Assembly (NCBI GenBank): GCA_900556165.1
Contig: USNP01000003.1
Location: forward strand, 1-22,479
DNA from: an uncultured bacterium
GTDB lineage: Bacteria; Patescibacteriota; Saccharimonadia; Saccharimonadales; Saccharimonadaceae
DNA length: 22,479 nucleotides
Direction of reading: 5' to 3'
Below are positions 7,512 to 14,348 of this stretch, one piece after another. Numbering within the stretch: the first letter of the stretch is position 1; every line of letters begins with the position of its first letter. The notes under the pieces were generated by a model that worked only from the letters and a program-made list of their open reading frames with translations, was not told the DNA's origin and ran no database searches. Made by a program: the position numbers and the translations under genes.

Positions 7512-7518
7512 GGATTTT

Positions 7519-8700
7519 ATGGATAGAGGGAAAAAAGTCAATCACTCAACGTTAGTTTTAATTTCGGCTTTTACGCTGATTTTGGGTTTTGTAAGTGGTT
7601 CAAGAATAGATGATATTAGAAATTTAATTGCGCCAGTTTTTGGGCTAAAAAAGGTTGAGAAAATTGATTTTTCGAATGTTGAAAAAACTTATCAAGCATT
7701 AGTTTCAAATTACGACGGAGAAATCGACAAACAGAAGATTATTGAAGGTGCTTCGAAAGGCTTGGTTGAAGCTGCTGGCGATAAATACACTGAATATATG
7801 ACTTCAAAAGAGGCCGAGGAATTTAACAAAAGTTTGAGCGGTGATGTCGGAACTGGTGTTGGAATTGAACTCGCAAAAGACGGCGACATTGTTAAGGTTG
7901 TGCGTGTTTTGCCAAAAAATCCTGCTGCGAGCGCTGGGATTTTGGCTGGAGATGTAATTTCAAAAGTTAATGATGAGGATGTTTTAAAGAAAAGCACCTC
8001 CGAAGTTAGTAAAAAAATTCGTGGCGATTCTGGCACAACAGTTAAAATCACGGTTATTCGCGGTGAAGAAAAGAAGGATTTTTCAGTAACTCGTGCGAAA
8101 ATCGAAAATCCAAGCGTTGATCTGTCAAAAAACAACGGTATTGCAACTCTTTCGATTTATCGATTTGATAGTGAAACTGGTGCTTTGGCGAAAAAGTATG
8201 CCGAAGAAATTAAAAATGAAGGAATTTCAAAAGTTATTTTGGATTTGCGTGGAAATGGTGGTGGATATGTTCAGGCCGCAAAAACCGTTGCGAGTTTATG
8301 GCTGGAGAAAAATGCACTAATTGTAAGCGAAAAAACTGGTTCGAAAACTGTTGAGGAAATTCGAGCAACTGGCGAAAACCCATTAAAAGGAATTAAAACA
8401 GTGATTTTGCTCGACAATTCTTCAGCGAGTGCGAGTGAAATTGTTGCTGGAGCACTGAAAGAACATAAGGCTGCGCAAATTGTGGGTGAAAAATCTTACG
8501 GCAAGGGAAGTGTTCAAACGACGATTGATATGCCTGATGGTGCTTTATTGAAGGTTACGATTGCAAAATGGTTCACGCCAAGTGGCAAAAATATCTCGAA
8601 TAATGGAATTTTACCAGATGTTGAGATTAAAAATCCAGAAGGTCAGAGCTATTTATTGAATGATATTCAGAAAAATAAAGCAATGGAAATTTTGAAATAG
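7519..8700 (+). CDS. C-terminal processing peptidase (S41 family, CtpA-like)
   Basis: Serine protease that degrades or trims proteins outside the membrane; in other bacteria Ctp enzymes turn over cell-wall hydrolases. 393 residues: a short basic N-terminus and signal/anchor helix (STLVLISAFTLILGF); a PDZ domain (about 100-190, GVGIELAKDGDIVKVVRV onward); then the S41 core with VILDLRGNGGGYV. The catalytic dyad is S304 in NSSASASEI and K329 in SYGKGSVQ, exactly the 25-residue separation seen in the family. ATG 7519 is chosen because it lies 7 nt after a consensus -10; earlier in-frame ATGs (7483, 7510) lie on or before the promoter. It has no ribosome binding site. The receiver gene follows 8 bp downstream with a good ribosome binding site, so the two form an operon. 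Confidence 0.94.
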   Translation: MDRGKKVNHSTLVLISAFTLILGFVSGSRIDDIRNLIAPVFGLKKVEKIDFSNVEKTYQALVSNYDGEIDKQKIIEGASKGLVEAAGDKYTEYMTSKEAEEFNKSLSGDVGTGVGIELAKDGDIVKVVRVLPKNPAASAGILAGDVISKVNDEDVLKKSTSEVSKKIRGDSGTTVKITVIRGEEKKDFSVTRAKIENPSVDLSKNNGIATLSIYRFDSETGALAKKYAEEIKNEGISKVILDLRGNGGGYVQAAKTVASLWLEKNALIVSEKTGSKTVEEIRATGENPLKGIKTVILLDNSSASASEIVAGALKEHKAAQIVGEKSYGKGSVQTTIDMPDGALLKVTIAKWFTPSGKNISNNGILPDVEIKNPEGQSYLLNDIQKNKAMEILK

Positions 8701-8708
8701 GAGAGAAA

Positions 8709-9098
8709 ATGGATATAAAAAAGAAAATTTTATTGGTTGAAGATGACCAAGTTCTGGCGAGTGTTTATCGTGCTCGATTAGAAATGGAAGATTTTGAGGT
8801 TTTTGAAGTGCATGATGGCGAGCAGGCTTTGACGGCGGCGTTAAAAATTCGACCAAATTTGATTTTGCTTGATGCGATGATGCCGAAGATCTCAGGCTTT
8901 GATGTTTTGGATATTTTGCGAAACACACCGGAGACTATGAATATGCGTATAATTATGCTCACAGCTTTAAGTCAAGAAAGTGATCGAAAGCGCGCCGAGG
9001 AGCTTGGTGTTGATGATTATCTTGTGAAGTCGCAAGTGGTAATTTCGGGTGTGATTGATAAAATTCGCGAACATTTAGGAATGAGTGAAGAATATTAA
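8709..9098 (+). CDS. Single-domain response regulator (CheY-like receiver)
   Basis: Stand-alone phosphoreceiver of 129 residues with no output domain. Key positions are intact: the acidic pocket E11/D12/D13, phosphoacceptor D55 in LLDAMMP, T85 in MLTAL and K107 in YLVKSQ. By family knowledge it is phosphorylated by a histidine kinase and signals through protein contacts. No kinase gene is in the window, so the partner is elsewhere or may be a host-facing sensor, which is speculation. GGAGAG directly after the preceding stop (8700-8705) serves as ribosome binding site for ATG 8709. It shares an operon with the S41 peptidase, suggesting regulated envelope proteolysis, but the link is only by position. 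It ends before a bidirectional terminator. Confidence 0.92.
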   Translation: MDIKKKILLVEDDQVLASVYRARLEMEDFEVFEVHDGEQALTAALKIRPNLILLDAMMPKISGFDVLDILRNTPETMNMRIIMLTALSQESDRKRAEELGVDDYLVKSQVVISGVIDKIREHLGMSEEY

Positions 9099-9115
9099 TT
9101 TCAAATCAATAAAAT

Positions 9116-9151
9116 AAAAAATGAGCTGATCGTTCGAAAAGCTCATTTTTT
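9116..9151. terminator. Bidirectional terminator between convergent genes
   Basis: AAAAATGAGCT and AGCTCATTTTT form a stem flanked by As on one side and Ts on the other, so it can end both the receiver operon (+) and rpmA (-). The loop holds a TTCGAAA motif. Confidence 0.88.
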
Positions 9152-9158
9152 ATTGCAA

Positions 9159-9437
9159 TTACGCAGCTACAACTTCTACAACTGTGCGTCGTTCAGTTTT
9201 GCCAGTAAATTTGCGTTTTTGGATTTGTTTAAATTTCACAACACCGTCTTGTTTGGCGTGAATCGTGAAATTTCGGCTCATGTAAGTTCCTTCACCAGCC
9301 AATTTAGTTGCACCAGTCTGTCGAACGAGAACTTCACCCTCGTTAACTTTTTGGCCACCAAATCGTTTAACACCAAGACGTTGACCGGCGTTATTATGGA
9401 TGTTCTTACTTGAACCACCCGATTTAACGTGTGACAT
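9159..9437 (-). CDS. rpmA: 50S ribosomal protein bL27
   Basis: Large-subunit protein whose N-terminal tail reaches toward the peptidyl-transferase centre. 92 residues, normal length, with the family's GQRLGVKRFGGQKVNEGEVLVRQTG-type core and a DGVVKF end. The mature tail reads SHVKSGGSS rather than the usual AHKKAGGSS, and there is no Firmicutes-type cleavable extension. A clear AAGGAG ribosome binding site lies inside the end of the upstream gene, and the two coding regions overlap by 14 nt in different frames, so they are co-transcribed. The usual partner rplU (bL21) is not adjacent, which is atypical for this gene. Confidence 0.95.
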   Translation of the reverse strand: MSHVKSGGSSKNIHNNAGQRLGVKRFGGQKVNEGEVLVRQTGATKLAGEGTYMSRNFTIHAKQDGVVKFKQIQKRKFTGKTERRTVVEVVAA

Positions 9438-10650
9438 TTTTACTCCTTATTAGTACTAATAATTCACGCGCCACAACTTGATCTTCGCGATAATATATTA
9501 GATCTTGTGGTTTAACGCGCATAAATTCTCTTCTATTATACCCCAGCTCATTTAAAAAGTCAACAAGTGGAAGGTGCGAAAAATCGCCATTTTGTGTTTT
9601 CCAAGCGGGAACAGCAATACAAATTTGCGTTCCATCTGTAATTTGTGTGGCTAAATTTTTTAAAAAGTTCGAAATTATGCGGTTGCAGATTTCGCGAACT
9701 TCCTCCAGTTTTTTTGGAGAAGGTGGAGCAGAGAATGGCTGACCGAGATAAGTTTCACAGACCACAGTTGAAAGATTTTTAGCAAAACTCCATTTTTCGT
9801 CTGTGGCATCGGCTTGATAAATTTTACCAATCTCGCCATGTGGTTTAAATTCTCGTAAGAACCATTCGCTATTTTCTTTCGAAAATTCTATCATTTTTTC
9901 ACTTAAATCTGTTCCGTTAACTTCAAAGCCTTTTAAAAGTGCTTCTTGAAGAACAGTTCCAGTTCCGCAAAATGGGTCAAGAATTTCTGGTATTTCGATT
10001 TTTTTTCTGCCAAAAAGCGCTTGAATTTGTGGCTGATTTTCACCCGCTCCAAGATTAATCATTGTTTGCGCTAGTTTTGGTGGTAGCATTCCGACAAAAG
10101 CATCGCGTTTTGGTCGATTTTGATCACGTTTAGCGTAGCTTGTAATATTTTGCGCACCTTCGCTGAGTGCAATAATCGTTTTTTTACCACCACGCACCGC
10201 TAAAATTTCGATTTTTTTCTCACTCAAACCAAGTTTGTTGTTGTGTGAAATCGCGGTTGAAAGCGCTGTCGTTTTTGAAGGGATAATTCGTACCGAAACA
10301 CCGTGATTTTTTAATTTATGCTTAATAATTGTGCCGGTTTTCGAAATTTCATTTGCGCGAATTTTTAAACCATAAGATGAGATTCCTAGCGTGATTTTTC
10401 CACTAAAATCTGCAAAATCGCGTTCGAAAATTTGAGTTATTTTTTTTGAAACATCGTGCCAATCAGTTGAATTAACTTCAAAAACAACCTGTCCGGTTTT
10501 AAGAATTGATCCAAAATGCGAAACATTAAGTTTTTCGGTTTCGATAAGACAGGCGTAATCACCAAGAACGCGAATTTTTTCACCACCAAAAACACTTTCG
10601 AGCTCGGCAATTCCAATGCTCGGCTGACGCCCTAAAATTGCAATTTTCAT
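9424..10650 (-). CDS. Trm11/Trm-G10-like tRNA (guanine-N2) methyltransferase
   Basis: 408-residue protein with the architecture of archaeal/eukaryotic Trm11 and Trm-G10 enzymes that methylate N2 of guanosine 10 in tRNA. The N-terminal half (about 1-170) corresponds to an NFLD/THUMP-like RNA-binding region. It leads into YAKRDQNRPKRDAFVGMLPP, a block typical of this family, then the Rossmann methyltransferase with SAM motif DPFCGTGTVLQEALLKG (about residue 222) and acidic NGTDLSEKMIEF. The catalytic motif IV, normally D/N-PPY, is replaced by CETYLGQPF, a variant that may still be active; the exact nucleotide target is inference. The start ATG at 10650 is 6 nt after a TGGTATAAT box and has no ribosome binding site, so the mRNA is predicted leaderless. 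rpmA overlaps its 3' end. Confidence 0.8.
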   Translation of the reverse strand: MKIAILGRQPSIGIAELESVFGGEKIRVLGDYACLIETEKLNVSHFGSILKTGQVVFEVNSTDWHDVSKKITQIFERDFADFSGKITLGISSYGLKIRANEISKTGTIIKHKLKNHGVSVRIIPSKTTALSTAISHNNKLGLSEKKIEILAVRGGKKTIIALSEGAQNITSYAKRDQNRPKRDAFVGMLPPKLAQTMINLGAGENQPQIQALFGRKKIEIPEILDPFCGTGTVLQEALLKGFEVNGTDLSEKMIEFSKENSEWFLREFKPHGEIGKIYQADATDEKWSFAKNLSTVVCETYLGQPFSAPPSPKKLEEVREICNRIISNFLKNLATQITDGTQICIAVPAWKTQNGDFSHLPLVDFLNELGYNRREFMRVKPQDLIYYREDQVVARELLVLIRSKNVTR

Positions 10651-10656
10651 TCTTTA

Positions 10657-10665
10657 ATTATACCA
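10657..10665 (-). promoter_or_regulatory. Extended -10 of the Trm11-like gene
   Basis: On the minus strand the sequence reads TGGTATAAT, with its last base 6 nt before the ATG. A weak TTGGTT lies 17 bp upstream. Confidence 0.75.
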
Positions 10666-10718
10666 CGGCTTCGAAAACTAACCAAATTAAAAGATTTCTT
10701 TTAGATTTTAAGAGCTTG

Positions 10719-10727
10719 TGGTAAAAT
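10719..10727 (+). promoter_or_regulatory. Extended -10 of the DUF4868-like gene
   Basis: TGGTAAAAT, 6 nt before ATG 10734. It is arranged back-to-back with the minus-strand promoter in an 83-bp divergent spacer. No good -35 is present. Confidence 0.7.
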
Positions 10728-10733
10728 ATAACT

Positions 10734-11759
10734 ATGGATAATGAAAAAATGACTGAAAATATTTCGAATGAAGTTTCGAAAACCGAACCTACCGATATTT
10801 TTCAATGGGCAAATTTAACAGATGGAATTAAAAACGAGCTTGATGTTGAGTTTTTCCTGTTTAATAAAAATTTTATGCCCTTTACGACGAGTTTTACAAG
10901 TGAATTAAATGCACAAATTAAGCCTCTATTTATTTTTGATATGATTAATTTTGTGAATATGGGTGCTGGAACTGGTTTGAGTGTGCGTGATTACGAAATG
11001 GATAGTGGAGCAAGCAAAGATGTGCTTTTGAAAACTGAGCTTCAAAAAGTTCAGCATGCCGATACTTTGATCAATACGATTGAAACTCAATATACAGATA
11101 TTGTAGAATTTAATGAAAACGAGCATGATTTTAAGCGAATTAAAGGAATTTTAGCACGTTTTACAACTCCAAAAGGTGAAAAGTTCTATGTTGCCAAACA
11201 AATTATGCAAGGTCAAGTTTTGCGTGGCGCAACGGCTTGGGAATTTCGAAACGGTAAATTTGGTGCTTTTGAGCCAGAATTTGGCTTGAAAATTCAACCA
11301 GACAATCAGGTTCTGATTGTTAATAATAATATTTTTATTTTTAATCAAAGCAAATTCGAAAAACTCTTCAACTATGATTACAAGAAACAAGTTTTAGCTG
11401 ATCAAAAAGTGCTTGAAATTGAGCGAAAATATAAGTTGAGTTTTCCGGATGGGCTTGATTTACAAACTTTGGTGCGTGAACATAAAAAAGCCGCAACGAA
11501 ACTGCAAAAAATGGATGAAATTGGTGAAATTTCACAAGAAAAAGTGGTTGAGTATGCTGATGAAATGCAACTTGAACTTATGACAGACGATAATGGTGCG
11601 ATTATTATTATGGATGGTAACGACCTTGATATGTTTGTAAATTTAATTAATGAAGATTATATTGTGAGTGAGATTACGGGTCGTCGATATGAAATTAAAA
11701 GTAAAAAATTACTTGACGAGCCAGAAGGTGAGCCACCACGAATGATTGGAAGTGAGTAG
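10734..11759 (+). CDS. DUF4868 / KwaB-like protein
   Basis: 341 residues, acidic, soluble, no membrane segments. The second half fits my memory of the DUF4868 family, which includes KwaB of the Kiwa anti-phage system: a strand-rich region followed by NNNIFIFNQSKFEKLFNY, a helical Lys/Glu-rich segment, and a C-terminal block NEDYIVSEITGRRYEIKSKK resembling the family's final L-x-S-x-(I/L)-T-G-x-x-Y-x-x-x-S-K pattern. The family call is by pattern only. KwaB works with the membrane protein KwaA, and no KwaA-like gene is adjacent. Instead a Pif1-like helicase gene starts 9 nt after the stop. The start ATG is leaderless by promoter position. The role here, defence or otherwise, is unknown. Composition and TTCGAA density match the neighbours, so there is no sign of recent transfer. 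Confidence 0.6.
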   Translation: MDNEKMTENISNEVSKTEPTDIFQWANLTDGIKNELDVEFFLFNKNFMPFTTSFTSELNAQIKPLFIFDMINFVNMGAGTGLSVRDYEMDSGASKDVLLKTELQKVQHADTLINTIETQYTDIVEFNENEHDFKRIKGILARFTTPKGEKFYVAKQIMQGQVLRGATAWEFRNGKFGAFEPEFGLKIQPDNQVLIVNNNIFIFNQSKFEKLFNYDYKKQVLADQKVLEIERKYKLSFPDGLDLQTLVREHKKAATKLQKMDEIGEISQEKVVEYADEMQLELMTDDNGAIIIMDGNDLDMFVNLINEDYIVSEITGRRYEIKSKKLLDEPEGEPPRMIGSE

Positions 11760-11768
11760 TTTTCAAAA

Positions 11769-13316
11769 ATGAAGCAAGCGCTAGCTTTAGAGATTATGCT
11801 TTCGGGCGAGAACGTCTTTTTAACTGGGGCGGCGGGAAGTGGAAAAACTTTCACGCTTAACCAGTTTATTAAGCTTGCAAAAAATTCTGGAAAAAAAGTT
11901 AGTGTCACAGCTACTACTGGTTTGGCGGCAACCCATCTTGGTGGAAATACAATTCACGCTTGGAGCGGGATTGGAATTTATGATTATCTTTCTAAGAACT
12001 TTTTCGAAAAAATCCCTAAAACTCGTGTGGAAATCATTAAAAACACTGATATTTTAGTGATTGATGAAATTTCAATGTTGCACGATTTTCGGCTCGATAT
12101 GGTTGAAGAAATTTGTCGTACAATTCGCCAAAATGACAAGCCTTTTGGTGGAATTCAAGTAATTTTATGTGGCGATTTTTTTCAGTTGCCACCAATCAAT
12201 CGAAATGGTAGTCGAACTGGTGGTTTTGCAATTCATTCTGAAGCTTGGCGAATGTCTGATTTTACGGTTTGTTATCTTGAGGAGAATTATCGCCAGAAAG
12301 ATAGTGAATTGACTGAAATTTTAAATGCACTTCGAGCGGACGATTTGCGCCGAAAGCATGCTGAAAGTTTGCTTAATCGTATTGATGCTGAGCCAGAATT
12401 CGAAAATGAAGATTTTTCAAAAAATTTAACCGAGCTTCACACTACGAATATTGATGTTGATGCGATTAATGAACAAAAACTTGCCGAGCTTGACGAAAAG
12501 GAATTTCACTTTACACAAACCACGACTGGCGCGAGAAATTATGTTGAGACTTTACAAAAATCGGTTCTTGCACCCGAGCTTTTGCGGCTCAAAAAAGGTG
12601 CTTTAGTGATGGCGGTTAAAAATGCCCAAAATCGATATTATGTGAATGGTTCGATTGGTGAGGTAATTGATTTCGAAAAATTTACAGACTATCCGATTGT
12701 TCAATTTCAAAACGGTAGAGTTGTGACAATAGTTCCAGATGCTTGGGAATTACGCGACGGTGATAAAAAACGTGCCAGTATTATGCAGATCCCGCTCAGA
12801 TTAGCTTATGCAATTACCGTTCATAAAAGTCAGGGAATGACACTTGATGCTGCACGAATTGATCTTCGAAAAGCTTTTTCTGAAGGAATGGGTTACGTGG
12901 CGCTTTCGCGTGTTCGTTCGCTTGATAAACTTTATTTGATCGGAATAAATCGAACGGCTTTAATTGTTAGCTCTGAAGCGCAAAGAATTGATGCACATCT
13001 TAAAAAAGAAAGCTTGAAGGCTGAAAAACGTTTTATACATCTGGTTGAAGTTTCGAAAAAGCGTGAGGCTGGCGAAATTATTGAAGAAAAACCAAAAAAG
13101 GCAACTTGGGCGGAAAAACTAGAAAAAATGCGCCAGCAATACCCGAATGCATATCGTCCGTGGAGGCTTACCGATGATGTAAAGCTTCAAGAGGCGATTT
13201 TCAAAAATGGTAAAATTGATAACGAACTTATTTCGAAATTAAGCAAAGAGCTCGGAAGACATAAGGGATCGATCGAAGCACGAATTAAAAAGCTTTTTGG
13301 CGAAAGTGCAATTTAA
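11769..13316 (+). CDS. Pif1-like superfamily 1B DNA helicase
   Basis: ATP-driven 5'-3' helicase of the Pif1/RecD2 group, acting on DNA forks, R-loops or G-quadruplexes in other organisms. 515 residues. Walker A is GAAGSGKT (20-27), followed by TATTGLAATHLGGNTIHAWSG; Walker B is VIDEISML (D99, E100); motif III is ILCGDFFQLPPI; the C-terminal RecA fold has ITVHKSQGMTLD (about 349) and YVALSRVRSLDKLYL (about 376). After a Lys/Glu linker the last 60 residues form a predicted small helical DNA-binding-like domain (from RPWRLTDDVKLQEA to GRHKGSIEARIKKLFG), reminiscent of Myb/SANT-type tails on bacterial Pif1-like proteins. It follows the DUF4868-like gene by 9 nt without a clear ribosome binding site, which implies one mRNA and coupling. 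A terminator follows. Confidence 0.92.
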   Translation: MKQALALEIMLSGENVFLTGAAGSGKTFTLNQFIKLAKNSGKKVSVTATTGLAATHLGGNTIHAWSGIGIYDYLSKNFFEKIPKTRVEIIKNTDILVIDEISMLHDFRLDMVEEICRTIRQNDKPFGGIQVILCGDFFQLPPINRNGSRTGGFAIHSEAWRMSDFTVCYLEENYRQKDSELTEILNALRADDLRRKHAESLLNRIDAEPEFENEDFSKNLTELHTTNIDVDAINEQKLAELDEKEFHFTQTTTGARNYVETLQKSVLAPELLRLKKGALVMAVKNAQNRYYVNGSIGEVIDFEKFTDYPIVQFQNGRVVTIVPDAWELRDGDKKRASIMQIPLRLAYAITVHKSQGMTLDAARIDLRKAFSEGMGYVALSRVRSLDKLYLIGINRTALIVSSEAQRIDAHLKKESLKAEKRFIHLVEVSKKREAGEIIEEKPKKATWAEKLEKMRQQYPNAYRPWRLTDDVKLQEAIFKNGKIDNELISKLSKELGRHKGSIEARIKKLFGESAI

Positions 13317-13318
13317 GG

Positions 13319-13327
13319 TGTGGAAAA
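13319..13327 (-). promoter_or_regulatory. DnaA-box-like 9-mer TTTTCCACA (copy 1)
   Basis: TGTGGAAAA on the + strand, 2 bp after the helicase stop. It differs by one base from the classical TTATCCACA. Three more exact copies lie at 13896-13953, and I found none elsewhere in the window. Confidence 0.4.
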
Positions 13328-13334
13328 CAGATAG

Positions 13335-13361
13335 AAATAGGCGACAGGAGCCTATTTTTTT
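13335..13361 (+). terminator. Rho-independent terminator after the helicase gene
   Basis: AAATAGGC and GCCTATTT pair around GACAGGA, followed by a T run. The rest of 13362-13481 is AT-rich with no supportable gene. Confidence 0.87.
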
Positions 13362-13481
13362 ATTTGGCAATATTTTAGTATTATGTCAAAAAATAAAATA
13401 AAATCAAAAATGGAATTGTCAAGCGAACAAAAAGTTGGCAATGGTTTTAGAAATATTTTAAAATATTTTAACATAAAACTA

Positions 13482-13510
13482 TTGACTTTTTAAAAAACTT
13501 ATGCTATTAT
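13482..13510 (+). promoter_or_regulatory. Strong promoter of the 101-aa membrane protein gene
   Basis: TTGACT (13482-13487), a 17-bp spacer ending TGC, and TATTAT (13505-13510). It is the best -35 in the window, and predicts a leader of about 43 nt. Confidence 0.8.
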
Positions 13511-13559
13511 ATAAACATACAAAACAACGAAGATTAAATAAGTTAAAAAAAGGAATAAA

Positions 13560-13865
13560 ATGACAAAAAAACAAACAGAAACAAAAATCGTTAAAAAAAC
13601 TACAACTAAAAAATCTGCAGAAAAAACTGCGAAAGTTTCAAAAAAAGAGCAAGATATTTCGAAAGCTAAAACACTATTAACAAATAACGGAATTATGATT
13701 GCAGAAGATGGAACAGTAGTGGTAGATCAAGTTACGCAAGATTTTCGAAGTGCAGTTTTAGTTCTCTCACTAGCAATTAACCTTGTTGTATTTGTGACAT
13801 ATCTAATTTTGATATCAACAACAAAGTATGATATGGCATTGGTTAGTGCATTATTGCCACGATAA
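13560..13865 (+). CDS. Small Lys/Thr-rich single-pass membrane protein
   Basis: I do not recognise a family. 101 residues in three parts: a very basic, low-complexity N-terminal third of Lys, Thr and Ala (about 1-45, histone-tail-like, likely disordered and able to bind nucleic acid or acidic partners); a short folded-looking part (NNGIMIAEDGTVVVDQVTQD); and one hydrophobic helix (about 66-88, AVLVLSLAINLVVFVTYLIL) ending near the C-terminus. Positive-inside logic puts the basic tail in the cytoplasm. AAGGA lies about 6 nt before the ATG, and the promoter is strong. It sits between DnaA-box-like repeats and upstream of the division cluster, so a link between chromosome and membrane is conceivable but is only inference. 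Confidence 0.75.
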   Translation: MTKKQTETKIVKKTTTKKSAEKTAKVSKKEQDISKAKTLLTNNGIMIAEDGTVVVDQVTQDFRSAVLVLSLAINLVVFVTYLILISTTKYDMALVSALLPR

Positions 13866-13895
13866 TTTGATTTTTCAACAATTAAACACAAGCAT

Positions 13896-13953
13896 TGTGG
13901 AAAAGTAGGCTATATCTGTTAAAAGGCTTGCTTTTCCACATAGTTGTGGAAAA
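13896..13953. repeat. Inverted and repeated TTTTCCACA boxes (DnaA-box-like copies 2-4)
   Basis: TGTGGAAAAG (13896-13905) and CTTTTCCACA (13931-13940) are a perfect 10-bp inverted repeat; a third TGTGGAAAA follows at 13945-13953. A degenerate TTTTCAACA lies at 13872. The boxes could bind DnaA, or the pair could be an RNA hairpin. There is no T run, so it is not a simple terminator. Confidence 0.55.
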
Positions 13954-14001
13954 ATATATAAAAACTTTGTTCTATATTTGCGTGTTTGTCAAAAATAGGT
14001 C

Positions 14002-14030
14002 TTGCGAAAATTTTTAATTCGCGGTAAACT
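14002..14030 (+). promoter_or_regulatory. Putative distal promoter of the rsmH unit
   Basis: TTGCGA (14002-14007), a 17-bp spacer and TAAACT (14025-14030). Transcription would start near 14037, at the base of the first hairpin of the structured region, about 310 nt before rsmH. Confidence 0.5.
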
Positions 14031-14036
14031 TAAATC

Positions 14037-14348
14037 AGTGGCAACGACAGAAACAAACAGAAAAACCACTAAACAAAAATAAAAGCACGTTAAAATAGAT
14101 GTAGTTTTTAATTTAAGGTCAACTACCTGGTGATTAAACAGCTGGACATTTTCCGGCAACCAGGTTAAAATAATAGTCGGAGCACATTCTAAAACCTCCC
14201 AAAATAAAACTCCACCTCATATATAAGTCTCTCAAACAGCAATATGGTTGGCTATACGCCAAGCAAAAAGCTAAACTTATAATGAATCTTAAAACAAAAA
14301 TATAACAAAAACAAAAAGTTTAATCATCAGATAGGTGGCTTTAAATTT
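14037..14348 (+). promoter_or_regulatory. Long structured 5' leader of rsmH, or independent structured RNA
   Basis: This region holds no open frame with a ribosome binding site, but has a chain of potential stems: AGTGG/CCACT (14037-14041 with 14066-14070), GTAGTT/AACTAC (14101-14106 with 14121-14126), ACCTGG/CCAGGT (14125-14130 with 14160-14165) enclosing GCTGG/CCGGC (14141-14145 with 14153-14157), GGAG/CTCC (14179-14182 with 14196-14199) and TTGGC/GCCAA (14248-14252 with 14258-14262). Stems 2 and 3 share two bases, so they may compete. The linkers are A-rich and G-poor. It ends with AGGTGG 11 nt before rsmH. Conserved RNA motifs upstream of mraW/rsmH are known in Actinobacteria; I see no proof that this is one. 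It is not recognisable as RNase P RNA, tmRNA or SRP RNA. Confidence 0.5.

Noticed and set aside
7710..8135. 141-codon antisense frame over the S41 peptidase
   Set aside because: It mirrors the PDZ region of a conserved gene and has no promoter or ribosome binding site.
9153..9413. Plus-strand open frame over rpmA
   Set aside because: A shadow of the conserved bL27 gene on the other strand; its composition is not protein-like.
13319..14348. Replication origin at the DnaA-box-like cluster
   Set aside because: dnaA and dnaN are not adjacent, and by eye the G-over-C bias of the + strand is the same on both sides, with no switch of coding strand. Kept only as possible regulatory DnaA sites.
14030..14348. 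RNase P RNA, tmRNA or SRP RNA in the structured region
   Set aside because: The diagnostic conserved blocks are missing: no GAGGAAAGTCC, no TGGTTCGAC/T-loop pair, and no SRP-type tetraloop domain. Isolated matches such as CGGAGCA are too short.
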